Positions 23,012 through 30,523 of a stretch of DNA of 45,786 nucleotides are shown piece after piece; position 1 is the stretch's first letter; each line of letters starts with the position of its first letter. The notes below the pieces were generated by a model that saw only the letters and a list, made by a program, of their open reading frames with translations, did no database searches and was not told where the DNA came from. The DNA comes from Patescibacteria group bacterium (GTDB lineage Bacteria; Patescibacteriota; Minisyncoccia; Phycocordibacterales; XYD1-FULL-46-19), in NCBI GenBank assembly GCA_022705505.1, contig JAKJEI010000005.1:1-45786 (forward strand). The letters are read 5' to 3'. A program made the translations under genes and the position numbers.

Positions 23012-24115
23012 ATGAAAAATATCAAACAACTGTCAGCCAAACAATTGGCCGGCAAAACGGTAATTGTCAGGGTGGATTTCAATGTGCCATTCAAAAACGG
23101 CAAAATCATTGAGACTTTTCGGATAGACCAGTCTTGGCCGACGATCGATTATTTGCTTGGGAAGCGCGCCAAGGTCTTGTTGGTCTCTCACTTGGGAGAT
23201 GAAGAGGCCTCACTTCTGTCGGTTGCTAAATATTTGAGTCACCACCAAAAAACAAAATTGGCAACTGACTTTAAGCAAGCGAGGGAATTGTTGGAGGAAA
23301 ATAACTTGGTTTTATTGGAAAATTTGCGTTTATGGCCTGGAGAAAAAAACAATGACAAGTTTTTTGCCAAAGAGCTATCCGGTTTGGGCGACCTTTATGT
23401 TAACGATGCCTTTTCGGTTTCTCACCGACTTCACGCTTCGGTCATTGGCTTGCCAAAATTTTTGCCGAGCTATGCCGGTTTGCGCCTAATGACGGAAATC
23501 AAGAATCTAGAGCGAGTAACAAAACCCAAATTGCCGCTAGTGGTTATTTTGGGTGGTGCCAAGTTCAAGACCAAAATCCCTTTGATCAAAAAGTTGTCAA
23601 AGGCCGACAAAATATTTTTGGGCGGGGCTTTGGCTAATTCATTTTTTAAAGCCCAGGATTTGGAGGTTGGTTTGTCGGTCAGAGACGAAGAAGTGTCTTA
23701 TATTAAACCTTTTCTAAAAAAGAAAAATTTAAGGTTACCAATTGACGTAATTGTGGCGGACACTCAAAGGCAGACAATTAAAAACCCAACCGCGGTACTC
23801 AAGAAAGAGGCGATTTTTGATATTGGTCCAGAGACTTTGGCGGAGATTGCCGAAGCGACCAAAGGGGCCAAGACAGTTCTTTGGAATGGCCCATTGGGTT
23901 GGTTTGAAAAGGGTTATACCAAGGGAACTTTGGAAACCGCCAAAATTCTAGCGAAGACCAAAGCTTTTACGGTGGTTGGTGGTGGTGACACCTTGGCGGC
24001 GATTAAGAGACTTAAGTTGGAAAACAAGTTTGGTTTCATTTCCACCGGCGGCGGAGCGATGCTTGATTATATAGCTTCGGGTGGGAAATTGGCTGGTTTG
24101 AAGATGCTAGAATAA
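23012..24115 (+). CDS. pgk: Phosphoglycerate kinase
   Basis: Transfers phosphate from 1,3-bisphosphoglycerate to ADP, making ATP in glycolysis. Visible motifs: RVDFNVPF (20-27), SHLG, LLENLR, NDAFSVSHRLHASVIG for 3-phosphoglycerate binding, GGAKFKTKI, and in the nucleotide domain WNGPLGWFE, GGGDT and STGGGAMLDYI. At 367 aa it is short for the family (about 390-400), mostly through shorter loops, as is common in reduced genomes. It follows tpiA and is convergent with the HIT gene, whose stop lies 32 bp beyond. Confidence 0.97.
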   Translation: MKNIKQLSAKQLAGKTVIVRVDFNVPFKNGKIIETFRIDQSWPTIDYLLGKRAKVLLVSHLGDEEASLLSVAKYLSHHQKTKLATDFKQARELLEENNLVLLENLRLWPGEKNNDKFFAKELSGLGDLYVNDAFSVSHRLHASVIGLPKFLPSYAGLRLMTEIKNLERVTKPKLPLVVILGGAKFKTKIPLIKKLSKADKIFLGGALANSFFKAQDLEVGLSVRDEEVSYIKPFLKKKNLRLPIDVIVADTQRQTIKNPTAVLKKEAIFDIGPETLAEIAEATKGAKTVLWNGPLGWFEKGYTKGTLETAKILAKTKAFTVVGGGDTLAAIKRLKLENKFGFISTGGGAMLDYIASGGKLAGLKMLE

Positions 24116-24147
24116 AAATAGGTTTGCCGTTAAAAATTTCCCCGGCT

Positions 24148-24564
24148 CTAACTTTCAAGTAGATTTTTTTTGATGTCAGTTGCCAGTTTGGCGAATTCTT
24201 CTGAAGTTGGTTCGGTTTTGCCATGCCAGTGTTCAAAGCCGTCGCCGACAAAGCGAGGCATAATATGTGTGTGCGAATGATAAATAAGTTGGCCAGCGGC
24301 TGGTTCATTGTTCCAGCCGATGTTTATACCCTCAGCCTTAGTCGCCTCTTTGACTGCTAGTGCGATTTTTTTGATCAGTGGTCCTAGTTCAGACATCAAG
24401 TCAGAAGGCATATCAAATAAGTTACGATAGTGCGCTTTGGGAATGATTAAGGCATGGCCGGGATTTACCGGTTTGATATCCAAAAAAGCGATAAACTTAT
24501 CATCCTCGTAAACTTTATGAGCCGGGATTTCGCCAGCGACAATTTTGCAAAAAAGACAATCCAT
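24148..24564 (-). CDS. HIT (histidine triad) family hydrolase
   Basis: A 138-aa HINT-type nucleotide-binding protein, presumably hydrolysing adenosine phosphoramidates or dinucleoside phosphates. The triad is H96-x-H98-x-H100 in YHSHTHIMPRF. C3 and C6 (MDCLFCKI) with a histidine near 45 make the zinc site seen in many HIT proteins. It is convergent with pgk without a strong terminator between them. The ATG is preceded by the AT-rich motif with TTTTTACATTTTAAATT rather than a Shine-Dalgarno. Confidence 0.95.
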   Translation of the reverse strand: MDCLFCKIVAGEIPAHKVYEDDKFIAFLDIKPVNPGHALIIPKAHYRNLFDMPSDLMSELGPLIKKIALAVKEATKAEGINIGWNNEPAAGQLIYHSHTHIMPRFVGDGFEHWHGKTEPTSEEFAKLATDIKKNLLES

Positions 24565-24713
24565 ATAAATAATTTAAAATGTAAAAATTAAAATCAAAAA
24601 TAAAGAACAACGATAACCAAACCCCTGATTTTTAGATAGTATAGCGTATTTTGCAGATGGTTTAAAGAGAAAAATTGAAAAACGCCAGAAATTTAGGGCA
24701 AACCAAGTTGTGT

Positions 24714-24719
24714 TATAAT
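24714..24719 (+). promoter_or_regulatory. -10 box giving a predicted leaderless recJ mRNA
   Basis: A perfect TATAAT, preceded by TGT one base off the extended -10 register, ends exactly 6 nt before the ATG at 24726. No Shine-Dalgarno. Confidence 0.6.
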
Positions 24720-24725
24720 ATATCT

Positions 24726-26486
24726 ATGGCAACCAAAAAATGGCTTAAACGCAAGCCGCTAAGTAAGAAAACAGAAATCGCCTTGGCGGATTTTTCACCG
24801 CTCACGCGTCAACTGCTTTTCAGTCGGGGGATAGAGACGGCCGATGAAGCGTCAAGGTATCTGAACCCGTCTTACGAGCGAGATTTGCACGACCCCTTTT
24901 TGATGACCGATATTGAAACGGCCGCTCGTCGGGTTATTGATGCGATTTACCGCAAAGAAAGAGTAATTATTTTTGGTGATTATGACGCGGATGGTATCCC
25001 CGGCGCTCTGGTGATTGAATCTTTTTTTAAACGGATTGGTTACAACGATTTTGAGGCATATATACCAGATCGTCATTTAGAAGCACATGGCCTGACAACA
25101 GAAGCGGTTAAAAAATTTGCCGTGGAAGGAGTCAAGTTGATTGTCACAGTTGATTGTGGCATTACGAATATTGAGGCGGTGGTCGAAGCGAACAAATTGG
25201 GTTTGGATGTGATTATCACCGACCACCATCTGACACAAGAAAAATTGCCGCCGGCGCTCGCGATTGTCGACGCTAAACGGGAAGATGACCAATATCCTTT
25301 CAAAATGCTTGCCGGTTGCGCCGTGGCCTTTAAGTTGGTTCAAGTAATTTTGGCGCTTGAGCGTTTTAATATTCCTGAAGGTTGGGAAAAATGGCTGCTC
25401 GACCTGGTGGCTATTTCAACCATTAGCGATATGGTGCCGCTTGAGGGAGAGAATCGTGTCTTGGCGCTCTTTGGCCTGAAGGTTTTGCGCCGAACCAAAC
25501 GCCTAGGTCTTCAGACTTTGCTCGGGATGCTCAAAATTAAACCGGCCTACGTTTCGGAAGATGATATCGGCTTTATGGTGGGTCCGCATCTCAATTCGGC
25601 CGGCCGAATGTCGTCAGCTTCGCAGGCTTATTATCTTTTGCGCACTGATGATGACATTGAGGCGGTGATGATTGCTCGTCATTTGGTGGAAAAAAATAAG
25701 GAACGTCGTGTTTTGGTGGATGTTATTTTGAAAGAAGCCGACTTCTTATTCAAAGATAAAAAATTACCAGCGGTTATCGTCGCTGGCAACCCCGATTGGG
25801 GCTTGGGCGTTTTGGGTTTGGCGGCTAGTCGTTTGCTGGAAAAATATGAACGACCGATTTTCTTGTGGTCGCGAAACAGCCGTGGGGAAATTAAAGGTTC
25901 GTGCCGGTCTGACGGTTCGGTCAGTTTGGTGGGGTTGATGCAAGCTGCCGGGGGCGGCGAATTTTTTGAGGCCTTTGGGGGGCATACGGTGGCTGCCGGT
26001 TTCACTCTGGCTGATGGCCAAGAAAAAGAATTGTCTCAAAAGTTAAATCAGGCTTTTAAAAAAGTTGAAAAGCAAAAAGTGGAAAATAAGTTGGAGATAG
26101 ATTCAGAAATTATGCTTGATGAAATAACGTGGGGCACCTATGAAGACGTTGAACAATTTGGTCCCTTTGGCGTTGGCAATCCAAAACCGGTTTTTTTGCT
26201 CAAGAATGTTTTGCTTGAGTCGGTCCGCACTTTTGGTAACGGTGGCATTCACTTGGAACTTGGTTTCAAAAACAGCCGAGGTGGGATAATTTTGGCAATT
26301 GGTTTTTTCACTTGTCCCCCAACCTTGCTTAAGGAAGAGTTTGATTCTCGAAATGGCCATAATTTTGAAGATGTTAATTTAGCGCGAGGCGAAAGATTGG
26401 ATTTATTGGTCAATTTAGAAAAATCGACTTTTAAAGCCAGGCCGGAATTGCGCTTGCGCTTGGTGGACGTTAAACGGGCCGAGTAA
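24726..26486 (+). CDS. recJ: Single-stranded-DNA exonuclease RecJ
   Basis: 5'-3' exonuclease acting in recombination and repair. The 586-aa protein has the DHH phosphoesterase core: DYDADG (85-90), VDCGITN, the DHH motif itself (166-168 in ITDHH) and GPHLNSAGRM, then DHHA1 (with GGHTVAAGFTL) and the OB domain after residue 440. The DYDADG is followed by IPGALV rather than the common VTGTAL. An in-frame TTG at 24675 would add 17 residues, but the -10 box lies inside that stretch, so the ATG at 24726 is chosen. A processed nuclease such as this also fits natural transformation, given comEC nearby. Confidence 0.96.
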   Translation: MATKKWLKRKPLSKKTEIALADFSPLTRQLLFSRGIETADEASRYLNPSYERDLHDPFLMTDIETAARRVIDAIYRKERVIIFGDYDADGIPGALVIESFFKRIGYNDFEAYIPDRHLEAHGLTTEAVKKFAVEGVKLIVTVDCGITNIEAVVEANKLGLDVIITDHHLTQEKLPPALAIVDAKREDDQYPFKMLAGCAVAFKLVQVILALERFNIPEGWEKWLLDLVAISTISDMVPLEGENRVLALFGLKVLRRTKRLGLQTLLGMLKIKPAYVSEDDIGFMVGPHLNSAGRMSSASQAYYLLRTDDDIEAVMIARHLVEKNKERRVLVDVILKEADFLFKDKKLPAVIVAGNPDWGLGVLGLAASRLLEKYERPIFLWSRNSRGEIKGSCRSDGSVSLVGLMQAAGGGEFFEAFGGHTVAAGFTLADGQEKELSQKLNQAFKKVEKQKVENKLEIDSEIMLDEITWGTYEDVEQFGPFGVGNPKPVFLLKNVLLESVRTFGNGGIHLELGFKNSRGGIILAIGFFTCPPTLLKEEFDSRNGHNFEDVNLARGERLDLLVNLEKSTFKARPELRLRLVDVKRAE

Positions 26487-26515
26487 ATAACGTGGTTTTT
26501 TCTTGGTGAGCAGGC

Positions 26516-26521
26516 TATAAT
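26516..26521 (+). promoter_or_regulatory. -10 box giving a predicted leaderless RNase H mRNA
   Basis: A perfect TATAAT ends exactly 6 nt before the ATG at 26528; the six bases between are all A. No Shine-Dalgarno. Confidence 0.6.
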
Positions 26522-26527
26522 AAAAAA

Positions 26528-26974
26528 ATGGAAAAAATAATTTTACACACCGATGGCGGCTCGCGCGGGAATCCCGGTCCGGGTGGCGCTGGGGTGGCCA
26601 TTCTTGACGAGAGGGGGAAGGTGGTCAGGGAGGCTAGGGCTTTTTTGGGGGTGCTAACCAACAATGAGGCGGAGTACAAAGCGGTTTTGTTGGGTTTGGA
26701 GACCCTCAAGAAAGTATTCGGTAAAGAAAAAGTGAAAAATTTGGCGATAGAAGCCCGGTTGGACAGCGAATTGGTTTGTCGTCAATTAAACGGCGAGTAC
26801 CAAATCAAAGAAGAAAAACTTGTGCCGCTTTTTATAAAAATTTGGAACTTGCGGGTCGCGGAATTTAAAAATTTAACCTTTAGACATATACCGCGCGAAG
26901 AGAATGCCTTGGCTGACAAGTTGGCTAACCGGGCGATGGATGAAGCCGGTGAAGAGCAGGGCGAGCTGTTTTAA
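26528..26974 (+). CDS. Ribonuclease HI family protein
   Basis: Degrades RNA in RNA-DNA hybrids. The 148-aa protein has the two-metal carboxylates D9 (HTDGGSRGNPG), E47 (TNNEAEY), D79 (LDSELV) and D130 (NALADKLAN). The form lacking the basic handle, with RGNPGPGG and NNEAEY motifs, is the RnhA-like group common outside enterobacteria. comEC begins 5 bp after its stop, so the two are co-transcribed from the leaderless promoter. Confidence 0.96.
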   Translation: MEKIILHTDGGSRGNPGPGGAGVAILDERGKVVREARAFLGVLTNNEAEYKAVLLGLETLKKVFGKEKVKNLAIEARLDSELVCRQLNGEYQIKEEKLVPLFIKIWNLRVAEFKNLTFRHIPREENALADKLANRAMDEAGEEQGELF

Positions 26975-26979
26975 AAAAT

Positions 26980-28428
26980 ATGTTTCAAGCTAGAATTTTT
27001 GCCGGGCTCTTGATTGCCGGTTTTTTGGGAGGCGTGATAATGTCGGCGTTACTGGGCTTTGGTTGGTGGTTGGTCGTTTGGTTTTTGTTTTTGGCCAGTT
27101 TATTTGGCGTTCTCGCTTTTTTAAAACCGGATCTTGGACGCTTTTGGTTGTTAGCTGTTTTTTTGTTAGGTTTGTCGATGGGGGCCGGACGTTTGGAGTT
27201 CGCCTCGGTTGAAAAATCATCTTTGCCGTCGGATGAAGATGTTGTTTTGGTCGGCAAGATAGTCGCTGAACCGGAGGAACGAGAAGGCAATACTCGGTTG
27301 ATAGTTAAAGAAACAATAACCGGCGAAAAAATCCTGGTTTTTACCGAGAGATTCCCGGCCTATTTTTACGGTGAAACTGTTCAGCTAGCAGGCGAATTGC
27401 GCCAACCGGAAAATTTTGAGACTGAAAGTGGGCAAATTTTTGAATATGAAAAATATTTGGCCGCGCGTGATATTGGTCGTCAGTTTTTTTATCCCGAAAT
27501 CAAAAAAGTTTCACCGGCCCCGTGGTCGGTGCTAGGAGGGTTGATTAGACTGAAAAAAACTTTTCAGCAAAAAATAGAAAAAGTTATTCCCGAGCCGGCG
27601 TCAGCTCTGGCTTCCGGAATACTGCTTGGTGGCAAGTCCGGTTTAGGCGAAGAATTAGAAGAAGTCTTTCGTCGGGTCGGTATTTCTCATGTGGTGGTCT
27701 TATCCGGCTTCAATTTGTCTATCGTCGCGAGCTATATTCTGAGAGCCTTGTTTTTCTTGCCTCACGCTTGGGCAATATCAGGAAGCGTGTTGGGGGTTTT
27801 GTTTTTTAGTTTGATGGTTGGTGGGGGAGCATCAGTGGCTCGCGCCTCGGTAATGGCGATTTTGGGTCTGTTGGCTCGTGGTTATGGGCGAATTTATGAG
27901 GCTGGCGTGGCTCTGGTTTTTGCCGGTGTTTTGATGACTTTATGGAACCCCAAAATCTTGATCTTTGATTTGGGGTTCCAGTTGTCGTTTTTGGCGACGC
28001 TTGGGTTGATTTATTTGTCACCTTTAATTGAAAGCCGCCTGAGATTTGTGCCGACCAGGCTCGGCTTGCGCGAAGTTATCTCAACAACCCTGGGCGCTCA
28101 AGCAGCCGTCTATTCCTGGTTGATATACAAAACAGGAAACATTTCTTTAATTGGTTTTTTGGCGAACATTGTCATACTGCCAGCGATTCCTTTGGGAATG
28201 CTTCTGTCTTTTTTGACCGGTCTCGCCGGATTTTTGGGGAGCTTTCCGTCCCTGCCCTTTGCGTATGGTTCTTATTTTGTTCTGGGATATATTATCAAAT
28301 CAGCGCAGTTTTTCGCGCGTTTCCCGTTGGCTTCAGTAACAATCTCCGCTCCTCCCCTCTGGTTGGTACTGGTCTCTTATGGGCTCTTGGTAGTATTTGT
28401 TTTTTGGGGAATAAAAAAAGATAGATAA
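26980..28428 (+). CDS. comEC: ComEC/Rec2-type DNA uptake channel, without metallo-hydrolase domain
   Basis: Inner-membrane channel taking single-stranded DNA into the cytoplasm during natural transformation. The 482-aa protein has N-terminal membrane helices, an OB-like DUF4131 domain (about 75-170), and the Competence domain (210-480) with PEPASALASGILLGGKSGL and GISHVVVLSGFNLSIVA. The C-terminal MBL domain of full ComEC (about 750 aa) is absent, but a separate gene at 29249 supplies a matching protein. Between them lies a minus-strand Cas2/PaaX-like gene with palindromes. Together with the type IV pilus genes this suggests competence for DNA uptake. Confidence 0.95.
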   Translation: MFQARIFAGLLIAGFLGGVIMSALLGFGWWLVVWFLFLASLFGVLAFLKPDLGRFWLLAVFLLGLSMGAGRLEFASVEKSSLPSDEDVVLVGKIVAEPEEREGNTRLIVKETITGEKILVFTERFPAYFYGETVQLAGELRQPENFETESGQIFEYEKYLAARDIGRQFFYPEIKKVSPAPWSVLGGLIRLKKTFQQKIEKVIPEPASALASGILLGGKSGLGEELEEVFRRVGISHVVVLSGFNLSIVASYILRALFFLPHAWAISGSVLGVLFFSLMVGGGASVARASVMAILGLLARGYGRIYEAGVALVFAGVLMTLWNPKILIFDLGFQLSFLATLGLIYLSPLIESRLRFVPTRLGLREVISTTLGAQAAVYSWLIYKTGNISLIGFLANIVILPAIPLGMLLSFLTGLAGFLGSFPSLPFAYGSYFVLGYIIKSAQFFARFPLASVTISAPPLWLVLVSYGLLVVFVFWGIKKDR

Positions 28429-28465
28429 GAATTTTTATTTGCTTTTAACAAAAATTTACTTGCTT

Positions 28466-28494
28466 TTGACAAGAAAAGAATTATCTCCTATATT
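28466..28494 (+). promoter_or_regulatory. Consensus promoter overlapping palindrome 1
   Basis: TTGACA (28466-28471), 17 nt, TATATT (28489-28494). The -10 lies in the left arm of the palindrome and the predicted start is at its centre, near 28501. It reads antisense through the Cas2/PaaX-like gene, towards the MBL gene. Confidence 0.6.
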
Positions 28495-28521
28495 ATGCGG
28501 CCGCACAATATAGGAGATAAT
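28480..28521. repeat. Palindrome 1, 42 bp, flanking the Cas2/PaaX-like gene
   Basis: A loopless palindrome centred between 28500 and 28501; 20 of 21 pairs match. Core TATGCGGCCGCA is shared with palindrome 2, while the arms differ. It ends 40 bp beyond the stop codon of the Cas2/PaaX-like gene. Confidence 0.95.
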
Positions 28522-28561
28522 CTCTGATTATTTTAGGGCGCGAAAAAGAGTGTAAAAAGTT

Positions 28562-29056
28562 TTAGATAATATCTTTTTCTTTAACCTCAAAAAATTTTAG
28601 GTACTCTAAAAGCCCCAGGTCTTTTAGGGCTGAAACGAGAGCTTGAGGCAAGGGGGCCGGCCCCAGCCAAACGCTTTGTTGAACCATCATAAAATCTATT
28701 TTTCTTAATTGAGTTCTTAGCCAGTTTCTATCTACTCTCTTTGTTTCTGGAATATCAAACATTACAATCAGTTTTTTTGTGGTGGGCCTGCTTGTTTTTT
28801 CTTTGTCCAAATTCAGTTTTTTCGGATGAAAAAGGAATTTTTTTCCTAGTTGGGAAATTTTCCAAGAATTGCTGTTTCCTTCCACCAAGCCTCTTTTTTT
28901 AAGTTTATGCAAAGTGTTGAGTATTGTTTTGTTAAATCTTTGCCTTTCTCGCTCGTCTTCTGTAAAAGTTCGATTATGACTTAGGTCCTGTCTTAGTCTT
29001 TTATAGTTGCCCGGGTGGTTTGATAGAAAAAATAAAATTTCATCGGTTAAGGTCAT
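28562..29056 (-). CDS. wHTH plus Cas2-like protein (PaaX-related), not in a CRISPR locus
   Basis: A 164-aa protein. Residues 1-75 look like a winged helix (TDEILFFLSNHPG, then TILNTLHKLKKRGLVEG and a wing). Residues 94-164 match the Cas2-like ferredoxin fold of PaaX proteins: KKLIVMFDIPE (D101 at the Cas2 catalytic position), RNWLRTQLRKIDFMMVQQSVWLGP, then LKDLGLLEYLKFFEV. PaaX proteins are repressors; Cas2 proteins are nucleases or structural partners of Cas1. There is no cas1 or repeat array here. The gene sits between comEC and its MBL partner, opposite to both, framed by palindromes that may be its operators or element ends. No Shine-Dalgarno. Confidence 0.85.
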   Translation of the reverse strand: MTLTDEILFFLSNHPGNYKRLRQDLSHNRTFTEDERERQRFNKTILNTLHKLKKRGLVEGNSNSWKISQLGKKFLFHPKKLNLDKEKTSRPTTKKLIVMFDIPETKRVDRNWLRTQLRKIDFMMVQQSVWLGPAPLPQALVSALKDLGLLEYLKFFEVKEKDII

Positions 29057-29105
29057 TTTAGGTTAGTAGTTAAGTGAATAAGTAATAAATAATTGATCAT
29101 TAGCA

Positions 29106-29143
29106 AGTCTACCATTTTATGCGGCCGCATAAAATGGTAGACT
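29106..29143. repeat. Palindrome 2, 38 bp perfect, flanking the Cas2/PaaX-like gene
   Basis: A perfect loopless palindrome centred between 29124 and 29125 with the core ATGCGGCCGCAT. It starts 49 bp upstream of the Cas2/PaaX-like start codon. TGTGGATAA (29143-29151), a perfect match to the DnaA-box 9-mer on the other strand, directly adjoins it. Confidence 0.97.
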
Positions 29144-29197
29144 GTGGATAAAGGAAGGATTGGTTAGAATAAAATTTGGTAACATTTAAATATTGTT

Positions 29198-29206
29198 TGT
29201 TATAAA
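29198..29206 (+). promoter_or_regulatory. Extended -10 promoter of the MBL gene
   Basis: TGT directly before TATAAA (29201-29206); predicted start near 29213, leader about 36 nt. The -35 is weak. Confidence 0.5.
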
Positions 29207-29248
29207 ATAGCAGAGGCTAGTCTTAAGTTTTTTTAATATTTCAAAAAT

Positions 29249-30097
29249 ATGAAATGGCGGTGGGTTGTGGTCGTTGTTTTGTTGGTTGGTAATCTTTTTG
29301 TTTGGGGGGTTGTTTGGCAATCTCAACCGACAGATTTTTTGCAAGTGGCTTTTTTGGATGTTGGCCAGGGGGACGCGATTTTGATTACGGCGCCAAATAA
29401 AAATCAAATTTTGATTGACGGCGGGCCAGACAAAAAAGTTATTCGCGCCCTGGGGCGCGCGGTGCCTTTTTTTGATCGGTCAATTGATTTGGTGGTTGCT
29501 ACTCATCCGGATTTGGACCACATTGGCGGGTTGCCGGATGTCTTTGACCGTTTCGCGGTCTTGGCTTACTTGGCGCCAGAAACCGCAAGCGAGAGCGCCG
29601 CTTACCAAGCTTTGCAAACAAAAATTGAGGCAGAAAGGGCGCAAAAACTTCTGGCTCAAGAGGGGATGAAAGTAATTTTGGACCAAAATACATGGCTGGA
29701 AATTTTCAACGCCGGAACCAAAGACGGCGAAAGTAACGCGGCTTCGATTGTGGCTAAGCTTACCTATGGGGAAATTAATTTTTTATTGACAGGAGACGCG
29801 CCGTTGGCCTTAGAAGAAAGATTGGCTTATCAAATTGGTTCCGGGTTGGAAGCGGAAGTCCTGAAAGTTAGTCACCACGGCGCCAAGAGCGGAAGCGCGG
29901 AGATTTTTCTTCAAAAAACCGCCCCGCGCTATGCCGTTGTTTCCAGTGGTGTTGATAACCGTTATGGTCATCCCCACCAAGAAACTTTGTCGCGACTGGA
30001 GGCGAGCGGAGCGACGATTTTGCAGACAAAAGATTTAGGGACAATTCTCTTTAAAACAGATGGCCACAATCTGCGGTCTGAAGCTTTGTCTAATTGA
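29249..30097 (+). CDS. ComEC-type metallo-beta-lactamase-fold hydrolase, standalone
   Basis: A 282-aa protein with an N-terminal membrane helix (about 4-23), then a ComEC C-terminal type MBL domain: FLDVGQGDAILI (35-46), LIDGG, the metal motif THPDLDHIGG with H86, D88, D90 and H91, LLTGDA, VSHHGAKSGS and YGHPHQETL. In full-length ComEC this domain is thought to degrade the non-imported strand. The membrane anchor would place it on the outer face beside the separately encoded channel. It reads with comEC but has its own promoter after the Cas2/PaaX-like gene. Confidence 0.93.
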   Translation: MKWRWVVVVVLLVGNLFVWGVVWQSQPTDFLQVAFLDVGQGDAILITAPNKNQILIDGGPDKKVIRALGRAVPFFDRSIDLVVATHPDLDHIGGLPDVFDRFAVLAYLAPETASESAAYQALQTKIEAERAQKLLAQEGMKVILDQNTWLEIFNAGTKDGESNAASIVAKLTYGEINFLLTGDAPLALEERLAYQIGSGLEAEVLKVSHHGAKSGSAEIFLQKTAPRYAVVSSGVDNRYGHPHQETLSRLEASGATILQTKDLGTILFKTDGHNLRSEALSN

Positions 30098-30137
30098 GCG
30101 ACCACCCTCAATTTTGGAGCCTAAACGCCGTTAAAAT

Positions 30138-30168
30138 AAAACTGGAGAGGGTTACCCTCTCCAGTTTA
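30138..30168. terminator. Bidirectional terminator, MBL gene / rpmB
   Basis: A 13-bp perfect stem (30139-30151 with 30155-30167) and loop TTA. The stronger T-run (TTTTATTTTA) is on the minus strand, so it mainly serves rpmB; it also lies 41 bp after the MBL stop. Confidence 0.85.
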
Positions 30169-30191
30169 CTCAGGTTTGTCCGGTTTTTTCT

Positions 30192-30395
30192 TTATTTGGT
30201 TTTGACAGTTAGGTTTTTGCCGGCTTTCAGGCATTGGGTACAGATTAGGATTCGTTTGCCATCAGCGGTTTTGGCCCATTGCAAATTAGGCTTCTTGCGA
30301 GCTTTACCGGTCGGGTTATATTTAGTGGCGCGCACGCGGTTGGAGTAACCACCAACCAGTTTTGAGCCTTTGTCACAAATGGGGCAGGTTTTCAT
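30192..30395 (-). CDS. rpmB: Ribosomal protein bL28 (zinc-ribbon form)
   Basis: A 67-aa large-subunit protein. It starts MKTCPICDKG and ends near ICTQCLKAGK, so two CxxC pairs (C4/C7 and C52/C55 region) form the C+ zinc-binding type. GGYSNRVRATKYNPTGKARKKPNLQ is the family core. The ORF is open for 23 codons upstream, but the ATG at 30395 fits the family start. The usual partner rpmG (bL33) is not adjacent. Confidence 0.95.
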   Translation of the reverse strand: MKTCPICDKGSKLVGGYSNRVRATKYNPTGKARKKPNLQWAKTADGKRILICTQCLKAGKNLTVKTK

Positions 30396-30480
30396 GATTT
30401 TTAGGTAATGACCGCTTTTTACAAACGGACTGTTAAATGTTATCATAAAATAACTTTTTGGCAAGAAATTAAATAAAAGT

Positions 30481-30507
30481 CTAGCGGCCGCGCCGCGCGG
30501 ACGTTAG
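30481..30507. other. GC-rich hairpin between divergent rpmB and the site-2 protease gene
   Basis: An 11-position stem (30481-30491 with 30497-30507; one G-U pair, one mismatch) and loop GCCGC. It contains GCGGCCGC (30484-30491), the same 8-mer as the core of the two palindromes. It has no U-tract and lies 17 bp before the protease start, so it could affect that gene's translation. Confidence 0.6.
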
Positions 30508-30523
30508 GCTCCTTTTCTCAATT

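Noticed and set aside
29143-29151. DnaA box as part of a replication origin
   Set aside because: The 9-mer is perfect, but it is the only perfect spacer copy I found. Near matches at about 14719 and 10280 are far away, and no dnaA, dnaN or AT-rich unwinding cluster is present.
28440-29160. CRISPR locus around the Cas2-like gene
   Set aside because: No repeat-spacer array and no cas1 or other cas gene. The two palindromes are not regularly spaced repeats and their arms differ.
30094-30348. Plus-strand 84-aa ORF after the MBL gene
   Set aside because: It runs antisense through rpmB and across its terminator; rpmB is a clear ribosomal protein gene.
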